A stretch of 64,000 bases of DNA from Adiantum capillus-veneris (GCA_014529385.2 CM043948.1:22653451-22717450), one strand, 5' to 3'; shown: positions 47,438-59,325, numbered from the stretch's first letter. The notes: generated by a model not told the origin, from the sequence alone. A program made the numbers and translations.

Positions 47438-48939
47438 ACCTGAAATTCTTTACTTTATTTTAGACACACAGAGAAAGAGAGTACTTTGTAAAGGTAACGT
47501 GCGACGGGAGTTAACACTTAAGCACACACACGGCTCGGAAGCTAGAATGCTCCGAGCAGGCGCCGACAACCTGTAGGCCCCAAAATTGGCACCTTTCGGT
47601 ATTTCTTTATATATTAACAGAGGGAATAAAACTTGTGATTTCCTACGAGTTGTCCCTCATAATCCGGGCTGAAAACCACCTGTTCTGGTCCGATTTCGGC
47701 AACTTAACTGTACTAGGACGCTTCATAGACATTATCCCCACGCAATAGATGAGTTTCCCGACGCATACGGACACTTTGCAAAACCTGGCAAGAATCTGCA
47801 GCACACTGAATTCTCTATTTTCTGCCCTGAAAATGTGCCAAATCACCTCTACAGCGGTCCCCTCGCGTCCCCAGACCTCTTGGGGGTATTAGGGACCGTT
47901 TAGGGCCGAAACCCTAAACCTGCAAAAATACACAGGAGGCTGTATTTCCCTGTTTGGACTCCGTTTTGCGAGCCAGTCGCATCTGTAGCAAGTCCTCGAG
48001 CTCGCGCACCTGTAGGGCTACTTGCCCTTTGAATCGGACGAGATTTCTCACATGAAACCTCTCCGAATTCACCTGTACCTGTGGGGGATTAGAATCCAGT
48101 ACTTGTGCAAGAGGCTCTTGCCTCGGCAATCGTGCATGAACCCACACAACTGTTCATATGTCAAATGAAAAGCCCTCTTGTGGGGCATCACATAACTGCA
48201 CGTAGGGGAGAGAGAGGGTAGTGTGTAGTGTGCAGGTCATCACTCCTAGCACCACACTGTACATAGAGTGGAAAGCAAGCACTCCATAGCTCTTAACCTG
48301 TGACAGAACTCCCAAAATGAGCCTCCCAGCTATAAATTCAGCGCTACCTTCTCTTGCATGAGGAAAGTCCATTAAAAATGCGCCACTTGGCACGATTACA
48401 AGCATTTTTCCGCTTCGGGGTTGTCGCCTAAAAATCTCCCGTCTGGTTGCCCAGTTGACTTTGCGGCAGAGTTGTAAAATGTTCCCCTTGTCATTCCAAA
48501 AATATGGATGGAACACATCTCATGGCCCAAAATAGCAGTTTTCTTAATTTTTGGGAGATGCTTTCGTTGGGCTCCCACTGGTCTTCTGACCATCTATCCC
48601 CATTGGGACCGCATCCAAAAATGCAATGTGGCCCAACTGTCAGATGTTTTCTTTTGGTGATCCCACCTTGGCTTTATGCCTTTATTGAGTTCACTTCCTA
48701 GTATCCATCAACTTGCTAAGTGCGACTGGGGGACCTACATGATCTTGAACTGAGCCTAGACACCCTCTTACTATACGAATTCCAGTGCCGATCTACTTCC
48801 CATCTGGGGGGTGAAACTACCATTCACATTGGACATACAATGTCCGACCATTTGCAACTTCGAGGGTCTCAAAAATAAAACAAAAATCATTGGAAAGAAA
48901 CCAACAACTAAGGTTAGCAGTTGCCACGTCCTTGTGACA
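47438..48939 (-). repeat. H-type solo LTR inserted in LINE 2
   Basis: On the minus strand it starts TGTCACAAGGACGTGG (48939) and is colinear with the H LTRs, including the shared block at 47588-47614. The last bases (expected CCGGTTTCA) are missing at the low end, so no target duplication can be shown. It interrupts the LINE endonuclease right after the codons for TCF. No interior is attached. Confidence 0.82.
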
Positions 48940-49580
48940 GAAAGCATGTGAAACCGGCTGCAGCACGAAATCGCTGTAAGCCATTAAGTATGTCTAACCC
49001 ATGTGTGGTCGTCATCTCTGTGAGGTATCTCCCATACTCCGTCTGCTTTCTATCATGTGAGCATCTGTCAAGCCCCAAGTCACGTACATCCCGCTCTCTA
49101 AGCATCTCATTTGAAGTGTCGTAGAAGACTGTCTGAGAGTTGCCCGTTTGGGCATTGAAGTCCCCTAGGAGGATGATATGACCATCCCTAGAAAACTCCC
49201 ATATATCATCATCTAGTATAGAGAAAGGCAAATGTCCTCTGGGTGTAGCATATAATGACGTACTGGGGGGAAGTAACATATGGCAATGTATTGAAATCGG
49301 CCCGTGTCAGCTCTCAGCCTCACCCACATGTATCTAGCATGATCATCTCTCCGTACAATATGTAGTAGCGGCCGTAACTCCTCCCGAGCCTCTACTCCCA
49401 TGCTCAGATCTTGCGATTGTCCTGTGGGCTGTCTCCCATCTTCTGTATCCCACCACATGTGGTATAAGCTGTCCAGGGGCCCGATGAGTCTCCGAGAAGA
49501 AAACAATGTTCTCTCTCTGAATTGTCCTCAAAGGCACCAACGTCCAACCTCATAGATCCATTACAATTCCAAGTAGCCAT
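48940..49580 (-). pseudogene. LINE 2 ORF2, endonuclease N-terminal part
   Basis: The start at 49580 opens MATWNCNGSMRL. The blocks FFSETHRAPG, AICYFPP and ILLGDFNAQTG are the EN motifs with metal- and DNA-binding residues (N near the start, E in SETH, D and N in GDFN). Then come HGLDILNGLQRF and AAAGFTCF, where the solo LTR begins. The frame changes near 49500, 49270 and later. Confidence 0.85.
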
Positions 49581-49610
49581 CTTCAGTGTGATCCCATAGG
49601 TCTCACACCG

Positions 49611-50467
49611 TCATGTAGTGTGCCGCTCTACAATCACCACCCGACCATCTCTGTAAAAGGCCGTCTTTCCCTTCTCCCTTGCCGTCGTAATCTCTGGCAT
49701 TACCTCTCTCATATGCGCAAGCTGTGAGAGAGTGAGATCATCACCGAGGAAAATACTTGTCTTCTTGAGAGTAGGTCTCTTTTTCAAGAATTTCTTCTCC
49801 TCTTCCAAGGAGGGGAACCGTAGTATGAGAGCTCTCTCTTTTGAAGATTCTCCCGGGCCTCCACTCTTCTTGCCCACTCGCCATGCCTTTGTGTGTGAAG
49901 GCTTGTCCAATGTCCACCCCCATCATGGATGTGAGGTTTGTGACCTCTTTTTCCACATTGTTTATGTCCTTGAGGCCAATTACCCTCACATGTAGAGCCG
50001 GCATCCTCCTCCTTTGTTCCTCTTCGAGGGTCATGTTAATAAGAGTGGGTGTACAAGGAGCTTCCTTACCTTTCCCTTTCTTGGTGACCTCAATCCATTT
50101 TTCGGCCTCTTCTACTTTCTTTTGTGTTGCGGAGATGACCGCGGCCCATAACTTCTTCTCCTCATCTTCCTTGATAACCTGTATTTCTTCTCTCATGGTA
50201 TTCAATTCTTCCATCATGGATGGTTGAATTTTGCCTTCTTCGAGCCGCCCACTTTTTGCTGCAAGAAGTTCACCTTGGAGAGTTTGGATTGTGGCTTCTT
50301 GTGAAGCCGCTTGCTCTTCGACACTAAAAATCCTTTCGCATAGGTTCTTCTCCTCCTCTTTCCATTCCTCCTATCTTTTGAAGAAAGGTCGCCTCCATCT
50401 CTTCCTTCCATCTCTTCACTTCAACTTCAAGTGTTGATATTCGCTTGTTGGTAATCGAGAACTTCAT
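49611..50467 (-). pseudogene. LINE 2 ORF1, coiled-coil RNA-binding protein
   Basis: A start near 50467 (MKFSITNKRISTLEVEVKRW) leads into a heptad-rich segment continuing after a frameshift near 50340 (SVEEQAASQEATIQTLQGEL; MMEELNTMREEIQVIKED). A basic patch and an L1-type C-terminal region (ALILRFPSLEEEKKFLKKRP; LGDDLTLSQLAHMREVMPE; ITTAREKGKTAFYRDGRVV) end at 49611. A shift near 49790 separates the halves. By family analogy it trimerises and coats LINE RNA. Only 30 bp separate it from ORF2. Confidence 0.78.
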
Positions 50468-50583
50468 GTTGAGAGGGAGGCGGGCTATAGCCACTGGAGA
50501 GGCCTTGTGAAAGTGGGTCAATGGGTAGCCCAATGGAGGGAGACCATGAGAGAGAGAGAGACTAAAACAACCAAAAAATGCAA

Positions 50584-50915
50584 GAAACTCTAAAAAATAG
50601 CAAGAAACGCTTGTGAAACCCTTAAAAATAGAGAAAATCAACTTCGAAACTTTTCAAAACAGCAAAACACATATTTGAAACGCTAAAAAACAGCAAAAAA
50701 CAATCGCAAAACCCTAAAAAATGACAAAAAATAGTTTTGAAACCCTAAAAAAAGCAAGAAACAGTGACAAAACCCTATAAGAGAACAAAAAACAGTGACA
50801 AAACTCTAAAAAACAGCAAAAAAACAGTTTCGAAACCCTAAAAACAACATAAAAACTATGACGAAATTCTAAAAACAGCAAAAACAAGGTGACGAAACCC
50901 TAAAAACAGTGAGAA
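50584..50915 (-). repeat. About 11 tandem 31-bp units with telobox-like cores at the LINE 2 5' end
   Basis: GAAACCCTAAAAA-like cores start (aaac) near 50585, 50616, 50647, 50678, 50709, 50740, 50770, 50801, 50833, 50864 and 50895: a period of 30-32 bp. Several read AAACCCTA exactly (the plant telobox); the others have one or two changes. Between cores lies ACAGCAAAAAACAGTGAC-like sequence. There are no distinct spacers. The array ends upstream of ORF1 in the LINE's direction. Confidence 0.85.
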
Positions 50916-50984
50916 GAGTCCAAACCCATGGGGGGGAGGGGGGAGAGAGAGAGAGCAATTACATGAAAAGAGACGGATCCAAAA

Positions 50985-51349
50985 GCATTAGTACCAAAAT
51001 CTGGCTCCCAAAGAGCTGTCAACGTGAATTGAGGAAATCCGCACAGCTTGTCGGCGCGAAATCCGGGATGTCCGTTCAACTTGCCACGTCATTAGTTTTT
51101 ACGTAAAATTTGTGCTGGGAAGTTGTTTTAAGTGTTTTGGCCCTTGGGTCCCTCGGAGGTTGTCTTCAAGTTGTTTGGGTTAGGATTTTTGATTCTAACC
51201 AGTTAGCCTTCTGTTAGGCCCCTCGGCCATCTTTAGTAAGTTGGTAGAACTTCGTTTTGCGTTTCTTCTTCTTCTTCTGCTAGCGTTTAGGCCCCTCGGC
51301 CGGGATCCGTAGGTTGGCTCGGATCTTGACTCATCAGCGGTTTGTGACA
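50985..51349 (-). repeat. LTR A fragment, minus orientation
   Basis: On the minus strand it starts TGTCACAAACCGCTGATGAG (51349) and reads GGCCGAGGGGCCTAAACGC with AGAAGAAGAAG, as in the copies at 13935 and 58649. The inner end near 50985 is approximate. Confidence 0.7.
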
Positions 51350-51834
51350 CTTGATCGTCAGAACTTGAGTACCTATGATGAACAGTCGACCCTCAGGACC
51401 CACAACATCCCCAACGTTTTTGGACCAGCAATCAGCGTAGCGTTTTCTCCTTTCTCTAGCGCTGGAGGACAATAGATCAGCCTAGTGTTTTGGAATGGTG
51501 GATCAACGACAACAGACCTTAGTACCCCATAAGCCATCACAGTACCCCATAAGCCATCATATTTCAGCCTATCCATCAGTATCAGATCTCAGCCATAGCA
51601 TCACCAAAAGTTGCACATTTCAGCCAGTCACACCAGCTTTTTCAGATTCAGCCCTCAAGTCAGCCAGCGTTTTCAGATTTCAGCCCTTAGCCTCGCAGAT
51701 TCTAGCATTGTCAGCAAGATCTCATCGACATCTCAGTATCTAGGACCATTGTATCAACATTTGTACAATATAAGCAAATACCTCTCTAGCGATAGAGAGG
51801 GAGGCCCTTGGAGGAAACCTTCACTAATAGTATT

Positions 51835-51898
<64 letters not shown>

Positions 51899-51977
51899 TT
51901 GCACAACTCTCACATGAAGTACTCACTGAGCAGTCATCTTGAGTTTTCACCATAAATCACTTCTGCTGCACATAACA
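51350..51977 (+). repeat. LTR J (F-like), 5' side truncated
   Basis: It carries AGCGTTTT and TTTTCAGATTTCAGCCC words (51430-51690), GTATCTAGGACCATTGTATC (51737), GAGAGGGAGGCCCTTGGAGG (51797), a (CT)n run (51840-51892), and an end CTTCTGCTGCACATAACA like that of F LTRs. A 20-bp piece (AGTACCCCATAAGCCATCAC) is duplicated at 51520-51560. Copies of the middle part occur at 13566 and 54736. Confidence 0.72.
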
Positions 51978-52098
51978 TTTTGGGAATAGATGCATGATGT
52001 GTGAATATATGCTTCACCCTTGTGAGCCTGTACGCAGAGTACCAAGAACCCCAAGTATCCAGGAATCCCCGTACCCCAAGTACCCGAATACTTAGTGC

Positions 52099-53687
52099 AT
52101 GGTTATCACTGGAATGGGAGGAGAAGAAATGCGAATCCCTATACCACAAGGACCGTTTCCAAATCCTCCTTTATTCCCATCCTTGCCATGGATTGAACCT
52201 AGCTCTGTGGAGGTGTTGAAGTCCATGGTGGAGATGATGTTACGTCAATAGGCTCAACGGGCTGCAATCAAAAGGAAGTGAATGGCTCTAAAGAGGGAAC
52301 ATGAAGCTCTACGTATAACTGCTGAAGAAAAGAGAGTAGCTATGGAGCAAGAGCGTGAGGCCCAGAGAGATGAATGCATGCAAGAGTTGGGTCTATCATA
52401 GCCCCCAAAGAGGCCGGTGAGTCATCACATAGCTCGGGAAGAGACGAAGATTCCAACCTCCCAGTTGCTGGGAAGTTGACTTTCAGTAAGTATGATGGTA
52501 AAATGGATGCTTCTGTGAATTATTCTTGGTTGCATCAATTTAATGCTTAATTTGCGACTAACAAGAAGAACAGTAAGAGTAAAGTGTTGACTGCCGCTAT
52601 GTATTTGTCTGGTGATGTTGATATCAAGCGTGACAAGAGGCACAGATGACCGCACGGACGTACCCCTGTCGTATAGTTGGGCCGACTTCCAAATTAAGCT
52701 CAAGGATCGCTTTATGCCACTGCAGTACCTTGATCGTTTAAAAGAGGATTGGAGAGAGCTCAAGCAAAATGGGACTCTCGTTATGTCTTTTTCTAATCGT
52801 ATTTTGTGTTCAATTACACAAGGCGGATGAGGATTGCAAGAAGACTTTCCTTTTTGGTTTAGACGAGTACATCAAATACGACGCGGAAGTCTTACGAACA
52901 ACTGACTACAATGACGCCGTTTGAATCGCTTTCAAGCAATAAATGAAGCACAACAAAGATAAGCCTAATGAGCACACGTCCTACGAACAACTAGCTACAA
53001 TGACACTATTTGAATTGTTCTCAAACAATAAATGAAGCACAACAAAGATAAGCCTAAGGAGCACACGCTCAACACCCCACGGAACCAACAAAATTAGGAG
53101 AATGGTAAGAATGATGGTAAGAACCACAATACCTCCTCTTCTCGATCTTCCACTACAAAAGAGATTGTTCCGAGAAAGAACCCACATAATTCACATCTAC
53201 TGTTAGTGTCATAAAGGAGTAGACTAATGTGCCACAGTCACAAGGGCGTCAGGGGCCGGGGCTCAAATGGATTTTTAGTGTAAAAAGAGGGCGGGAGGGC
53301 AAGTGGGGGCGGGAAGCCCAAAAATGGGCGTCCCCTGTGACTATGTAATGTGCCCCAAGTTTTTAATGATCATTATAGATGAGTCTCTCACGAAGTGTTA
53401 TGGTTATGTGAACGGTCATCATATTGTGATCTTGTTTTATCGTGACAATATTCATGATGTGATTAGTGATTCTCTTGTAAGAGCGCGTGTTTGGAAGCTA
53501 TTCTAGTGGATCCCATTGTGGTCTTTGGATTTGCTCTTGGCATGCACTCCTCACTTATGCATGAATGTCCTAAAGTAACAGTCGTGATTCAAGGTGCAGT
53601 TTTTTGTCTTAAGTTTGTTGTTTCTTCTCTGTCTAGATGTGATATGATTTTTGGCACGTAGTGGTTTCATGAGTTTGATCCAACAAG

Positions 53688-53730
<43 letters not shown>

Positions 53731-54055
53731 GCCTCTCCTGTGGTCATTCGTTGTGAGCAAGGAATTTCTTCTTTGTCATTAATCTCTGACTCTTGAAAGG
53801 GGATAAACCACGTAGTACAATAGTATCTCTCAATACAGAGTCACATAGTTCAAAAAAGAATCAGGCAGTGCATGAAAAGAACCTCTCTCTGTCATTCATT
53901 CTCTAAAGCAGGAGAAGCATTTTGTGTATGGTAGAGATTTCAGAGTCAGTATTGATCATCAAACCCTCAAGTGGCTCTAGCCCATGCCTAGTGCATTTAT
54001 GAGTGACTGTCAAGCTAGACGGTTTTAGTCTTGCGAGCATTTGGTGGTTTGATTG
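52099..54055 (+). pseudogene. Decayed gag-pol of element J
   Basis: MVITGMGGEEMR at 52099 starts a gag like that of F, with TAG/TGA codons by 52247 and 52279 and a charged helix (ALKREHEALRITAEEKRVAME). The gag core reads KLTFSKYDGKMDASVNYSWL near 52468, LSWADFQIKLKDRF-like words near 52678, and EDCKKTFLFGLDEYIKY at 52828. A protease trace (NGHHIVILF; HDVISDSLVRA; CDMIFGT) lies at 53410-53665, and an RNase H trace (KHFVYGRDFRVSIDHQTLKWL) at about 53930. RT and integrase are missing. A (CT)n run at 53695-53726 interrupts it. Confidence 0.72.
52895..53069 (+). repeat. 89-bp tandem duplication in J gag
   Basis: TACGAACAACT-GCTACAATGAC followed by AATAAATGAAGCACAACAAAG occurs twice with an 89-bp offset and about ten differences. 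The second copy has lost reading potential. Confidence 0.75.
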
Positions 54056-54735
54056 TCTATGTTCTTATGAGTGTTTGGTAGATGTAGACACTAGGAAGTG
54101 TTCCCATACAATTGCATTAGTATCCAGCCTAGGTATTTACGTGCATGTGAAGCACCTCTTATAAGTGAGTTCATTAACATTCTGCACAGGCTTACACAAC
54201 GACACTAAAATTATCCAATAAGTACGAATCTAGAAAAATGCTAAACTTTTTCAATGCTTTGTAGCTCCCAATTGGCTCCGAATCTGTCCGGGCTCGTCTC
54301 ACATTTATTTGTTTGCGTCGACTCTTTGACCGTCGTATGAGGCTGAAAAGTCACATCCTGCTTGGATTCTTCAAAAATCAACCCGCAAGATGGCAACGTT
54401 TACAAAAACGATGTAAAAAAGACATTTTTCACTTTTTTCTTAGTCTACGGGCTTCAACGAGTATCCAAACCATGGAATCTGAAAATACTCAAAGAACCAA
54501 TCTTTTTCCTTGTGTTAAGGGCTTCATTTCCTACATACAAAACTTCACAAATCTCGCTTGAACACCCAAAGAGTGTTCTGGGTCAAAATTTGAAACTGAA
54601 GGAGAACAGTCAGAAGGAACTCCTAGACTCGGGACAAACTTAAGCCAACCAAAATTTCCTTCAAAGAAAAGTTATTATCAGAACTTTGAAAATAGGTCCT
54701 ATGACAATAGGGTCCCCATTTCAAGAATTTCCCGC
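54056..54735. other. Unassigned stretch
   Basis: About 680 bp without recognisable motifs, between the J RNase H trace and a J-type LTR tail. Frames at 54313-54643 have no familiar wording. Confidence 0.4.
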
Positions 54736-54810
54736 AAGATCTCATCAACATCTCAACATCGAAGACCATTGTATCAGCATTTCTGCACTCCAAAGCAAAT
54801 ACCTCTCTAG
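54736..54810 (+). repeat. J-type LTR tail fragment
   Basis: CAAGATCTCATCAACATC, GACCATTGTATCAGCAT and AAATACCTCTCTAG match 51716-51790 and 13566-13635. Element K sequence begins immediately after. Confidence 0.7.
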
Positions 54811-56105
54811 ACTATGGTTAGCCAAGTGGGGTCATTGACTAGCCAAAGTGGAATCCTTTGCTACAGAGGCTAGATTTCAGTTTTGGGTGTGGCTGCAGTG
54901 TACAAAGGGGGTCAGATGACCGAGAAAGATACAATGGCAGCCTCTCCTAAAATTTAGGGAACTGCTATTTTGGGACCTGAAAATGTGTTTGCGTCATTAC
55001 CTCCGGAATGACAAGGAGAACATTTTCTTACTCTGCCGTGAAGTCAACTGGGCAACTGGTTGGGAGATTTTTAGGCGGCAACCCCGAAACAGGAAAATGC
55101 TTGTAAATGCGCCAAGTGGCACATTCTGGTGCACTTTCCTCATGCAAGAGAAGGTGGCGCTGAATTTTAAGCTGGGAGAGGCTCATTTTCAGATTTTGTC
55201 ACAGGTTAAGAGCTATGGAGTGCTTCCTTTTCCCTCTTATGTACAGTGCGGTGCCAGGAGTGATGCCCTGCACGCTACGCACTGCCCTCTCTCTCCTCTA
55301 TGGAAGTATGTTATGCCCCTCTAGTGGGCTTTTCAATTGACCAATGTACAGTTGTGTGGGTTCATGCGCGATTGCCGAGGCAAGAGCCTCTTGCACAGGT
55401 ACTGGATTAGCTAGCGGCTAATCCCCAGCATGTACAGGTGAATTCGGAGAGGTTTCACGCCAGAAATCTCGTCCGATTCAAAGGGCCAGTAGCCCTACAG
55501 GTGCGGGAGCTCGAGGACTTGCTACGGATGTGACCGGCACGCGAAACGGAGCCCGAAACAGTAAATTACAGCCTGCTGTGTATTTTTGCAGGTTTAAGGT
55601 TTTGGCCCTAAACGGTCCCTAATACCCCCAGGAGGTTCGGGGACGCGAGGGGACTGCTGTACTGGTGATCTGGCGCATTTTCGGGGCTAGAAACAAAGAA
55701 TTCAGCGTGCTGCAGATTCTCGCCAGGTTTTGCAAAGTCCCCGTATGCGTCGGGAAAGTCATTCAATGCGTGGGAATACTGACTGTGGAGTGTCCTAGTA
55801 CAGTTATGCTGCCGAAATCGGGCCGGAACAGTTGAAATTCAGCCAAGCTTGTGCGGGGCAGCTTGTAGTGAACCACAACGTTTATTCCCTCTGTTAAACA
55901 ATAAAGAAATACCGAAAGGGCGCCTAAGTTAGGGGCCAATCTGGTGTTGGTCTTCTCATACAGGTGCATTCTAGCAGCCTGTATCCCTTTCCTCCGTGTT
56001 GTGTCTTGAAAGTACAGGCAGAGTAGACGACTAATAATGGGTGAAAGCTAAATCAAGGTTTGAAGTAAAGTCTACCGCCCTTTTTGAAAGTACAGGCCGG
56101 TTTCA
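54811..56105 (+). repeat. 5' LTR of element K, 5' truncated
   Basis: It begins at GACTATGGTTAGCC, corresponding to about 16770 in the G LTR, and ends GGCCGGTTTCA. The shared block is at 55900-55925, with one G fewer in the G run. It keeps the 19 bp missing from the G 5' LTR. Confidence 0.87.
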
Positions 56106-56212
56106 TGGTTCCATCGACGGGATTAAATCACTTTTTCCCATAGAAGTGAGCCTTGGTTAGGTTGGGCTTGAAGACACAGGGGATCATAGACCAGACACAG
56201 GGAATTGCAATT

Positions 56213-57924
56213 ATGGCTGACAGACCAGATGATGTGACTGAAGAGGTTTCCTCTTCACAGGGTCAATAGACACATGAAGTGGGTGAGTCATCAAGACCAC
56301 CACAGACGGATGATGATATATTCAGGACCTAGTTGGCTACTTCTGTGGCTATGTTCACACAAGTAATGCAGAACCTGAGGTTTTTAGCCTTTTTGGAACC
56401 TCCTGTTCCGTCTCAGCAAGTTGGGTCACTGGATCATATTCAAAAGCCTGTTAAGGCTCGAGCACAGGTGGTTCATACTGCAGAGTCAAATGGAAACACC
56501 TATACACTTGACGGAGAACATGCAGTCTCCACAACCTGTGCCTAAAGTGCAAGAACGGGTGGCTGAGATGCGAGTCTTTCAAGCTGTACCAGTTCAGCCA
56601 GCCACTTTTCAGTAGCCTATAGCTGGTTCTAATGGGCAGGGAAGCAACCTACAGGCTATGCAACAAGTCTTCCCACCACCTTCAGTACACCCTGGCTATT
56701 TTGGAGGTGGATCGGTATTCCAGAGCATGGCTGGTCATGCACCTGGAAATCAGTTTTACACGCCAGGAATAGTGTTCGGGGGTGCTCAAACGATGATGCC
56801 TAACGCCATGTATGGTGTCACGAGCATGCTACCAGGGTTTCAAAGCACTCAGGGCCAATTTGGGATGCCACAGGCAAATTTTGGTATGGCTGGAATTACA
56901 AATCAGCAGCCAAATATGGCATTTCCAGGTCAACTTAATTGCGGTCAGGGAACACAAATGAACCCTAACAGTGTTCCCATGTTTCAGTCAGTTCCATATG
57001 ACAATTTAACGCCGCTGGAGAGGCCAACTCCGTACAAAGAAGGTGGCAAAGGTGTGACATTCACGACCTTTACAGGGTTTGATGATAGGAAGAAGGCTCT
57101 CTCATTCCTCCAGCAGTTTGACAAGGCCTATGCAGGGGGAAACTTTATAGAGGCTTCAAAGGTCCGCAAGACAGCCACTTTCTTGACAGGGAATGCGGGA
57201 CAATGGTGGACAACTTTATTGCTTCAAGGGCAAGCTCTGTCCACATGGATTTACTTCAAGCAGATTTTTGCAGCAGCATGGTTATCTGATGACTTTGAAG
57301 CAGATGTCATGACAGAATGGCACTAGCTTAATGCTGCCACTTGCAAGAATCTGGATGACTACAATCGGATGTTTTGGAAAGCTCTACTTCCAGTAACTTC
57401 CTATAGGTTTGTGCCATTGACAGAACAGATTGAAAAATACTGTTGTGGCCTACCCAAAGGATTGAGAAAGTACTGCACGAAGACCAAAGTCACTACTTTG
57501 ACACAGCTCATCGAGGTAGCAAACACTGGCAATGGTTTGCTCAAGGGAGAAGATTGTGTATTCAATACTGGCGTCAAGGAAGGATCAGCCAAGAAAAATT
57601 CAGCGAAGCACGTTCCCAATGAGGTTCCTAAAGGGACTCAGGAGCCAGCCAAGGCAGGGAAAGGCAAAGCTACGGTTGAATCAGAAAAGGGACCAGTAAA
57701 GAAATGGAAGACGTTTTCCTCGTAAGTCGGAAGAGCAAAAGAAGGTCCTGAGGTCAGAGAACATATGCTTCATCTGTGAGCAGCCTGGCCACATTGCTTA
57801 CAATTGTCCTACAAAGAAAAGGCGAGCGGATTCTGAAGACAAGGAGGACAGGAAAGGAAAGAAGCCCATGGCTAGTCTAGTGCCAGATATGGTGGGCAAC
57901 AAGCCAAATTCAGATGCAAGTGAG
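56213..57924 (+). pseudogene. Broken gag of element K
   Basis: The start ATG 56213 is followed by TAG at 56267 and 56613 and a +1 shift between them, exactly as in G. K-specific lesions are a TAG near 56331 (CAG in G), a TAG near 57325 (CGG in G) and a 2-bp loss near 57710. K lacks the 8-bp deletion of G, so the gag core reads through (GFDDRKKALSFLQQFDKAY; FLTGNAGQWWTTLL). The knuckle CFICEQPGHIAYNC ends near 57812. It breaks off at ASE (57924) before the protease. Confidence 0.88.
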
Positions 57925-57944
57925 CGTCCTCCTCTGGGGATAAT

Positions 57945-58015
57945 CTGCAGGAAAATGACCAGAGTGCTCACATATAAAGCATTTGTTTTCTCAGCCATTA
58001 AAGCGATAAATAAAA
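57945..58015 (-). pseudogene. Inverted CCHC-knuckle gag fragment at the end of element K
   Basis: The plus-strand text AAAATGACCAGAGTGCTC, then CATATAAAGCATTTGTTTTC and CAGCCATTA, matches element H at 31889-31934, where gag is minus-strand. It therefore encodes the knuckle region (KCFIC side) on the minus strand here, opposite to K. It directly follows the K breakpoint. Confidence 0.7.
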
Positions 58016-58164
58016 AATACATGTGTGTGTCCTCCATCGATGGAGGAAAGACAATAGTATAAAGCAACAAAATGTGGTCGTGTGGTAAGGGGAGAGGGGG
58101 CGATCCATGGGAGGCTAGGATACAAGATACATTGTTTATGAGGGAGAGGGGGTTGGAGCTCTAT
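58016..58164. other. Short unassigned spacer
   Basis: G-rich sequence (GGGGAGAGGGGGCG at 58089, GAGGGAGAGGGGG at 58139) precedes the LTR A-like start. The second run could be a degraded polypurine tract. Confidence 0.4.
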
Positions 58165-59325
58165 CTTGAGGGGGTATTTCAGAAACTCATGATGGGCATG
58201 ACCTAAACCCTAATAAAGAAGAAGTTTCCTAACTCACAGTTTATGGTTGAGAGGCCTAAAGGGGTTAGGGTTTAAACCCTAACCCCTCCGAACTTGCAGA
58301 ATCTGGCTGAGGGGTCTAAAACCCCTAAAAATAAATCAAAGGACTTAAATGTGCGTAGAGATGATGATGTGGCACTGTTGTACGGACGCTCTGCGTTTTA
58401 TGCTGACTACTGACGTGACACTGTGTTACAAGCTTGGACACTCCAAGTGAGAAATCAATAGGAACACATGAATAGAAATTGCGAAATCATTGAACTTTAC
58501 GAGAGAAAGAGTCGACACGGCACGAGGAGTTCCGCGCCCAGATGCACTGGCCCCAAATACTGGCACCTCTTTCTGTATTTTTTAATTATTGATCACTGCA
58601 AAGTACAACTCTCGAGGATCCTCTATTCTCAGACTCTGCGTCCAGATGTGTCACAAACTAATGACGTGTCAAGCCACTCAAGAACGGGGCCAACTTGCAG
58701 ATCTCGGCCGAGGGGCCTAAACCCTAGAAGAAGTAGAAGCAGAAGTAGCAGCAGAAGAAGCAGCAGCAGAAGAATATTTACCAGCTTGCAAAGTCTTGCC
58801 GAGTGGCCTATTTTTAAAGAGGAGTTCCCACCAACTTATGGGACCCCGTCCGATGGGGGCCCAAGTCACTAGAAGTAAAGCCCATACACACACACACACA
58901 CATTGCGTGGAGGACTGATGACGTGGCAACAGTTGTATGGATGTTCGCGTTTAACGCTAGCAGACAGTACGGATTTTTGCGTTTTACTCTGATGACATGC
59001 AGATATACGGATTTTCTAATTTGCGCTGGCAGCGTTTTACGCTTGTTTTTGGGACCAAATGCTTTCGAGTTTGAAAGCTTTTCATGTAACTGCATTTCAT
59101 GGCCAAGGGCCTTTAAATATGAGCATTCTCTGGCACGCTTCTAGATGAAGGTGCAAAGGATGGAGTACTAGCGATGTATTGAGTTCAGCAATAAAGAAAT
59201 ACCGAAAGGGGCGCTAGCGTTTGGGGCGAGTTCTCTCTACGGATGGAACTCCGCCACTCTTTGTCTCATGTTGTGTACTCTCTCTCTCTCTTTCAGTTCA
59301 GTTATTATTTCAGTTCAGTCAACTT
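58165..59325 (+). repeat. Cluster of LTR A pieces (plus, minus, plus)
   Basis: 58165-58440 resembles the LTR start at 62282 (CATGACCTAAACCCTAATAAAG). 58441-58648 is a minus-strand R-U5 piece of the element 1 type (GGACACTCCAAG, GGCCCCAAATACTGGCACC). 58649-about 59325 is a plus copy starting TGTCACAAACTAATGACG, with U3 TGACGTGGC/GCGTTTTACGC units and the shared block at 59190-59214. The plus copy matches the LTR split by element F. Confidence 0.72.

Larger units (their letters stand above)
48940..50930 (-). mobile_element. LINE 2, 5' part, cut by solo LTR
   Basis: On the minus strand the order is a 31-bp tandem array (50915-50584), a short leader, ORF1 from about 50467 to 49611, and ORF2 from 49580. 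ORF2 is lost after the endonuclease catalytic motif at 48940, where the LTR enters. The ORF1 type (coiled coil plus L1-like C-terminal region) and the EN wording differ from LINE 1, so this is another LINE lineage. Confidence 0.82.
54811..58015 (+). mobile_element. Gypsy element K, truncated sister of G
   Basis: It has an LTR lacking its first roughly 170 bp (54811-56105), the same primer-site bases as G (56106), and gag to the beginning of the protease region (57924). Sequence identity to G is very high. It ends where a short inverted gag piece (57945-58015) follows. There is no pol and no second LTR. Confidence 0.85.

Noticed and set aside
50584-50915. CRISPR-like array of 31-bp repeats
   Set aside because: Units are contiguous and all alike, with no unique spacers, and lie in a plant-type LINE 5' region; this is a minisatellite or promoter array.
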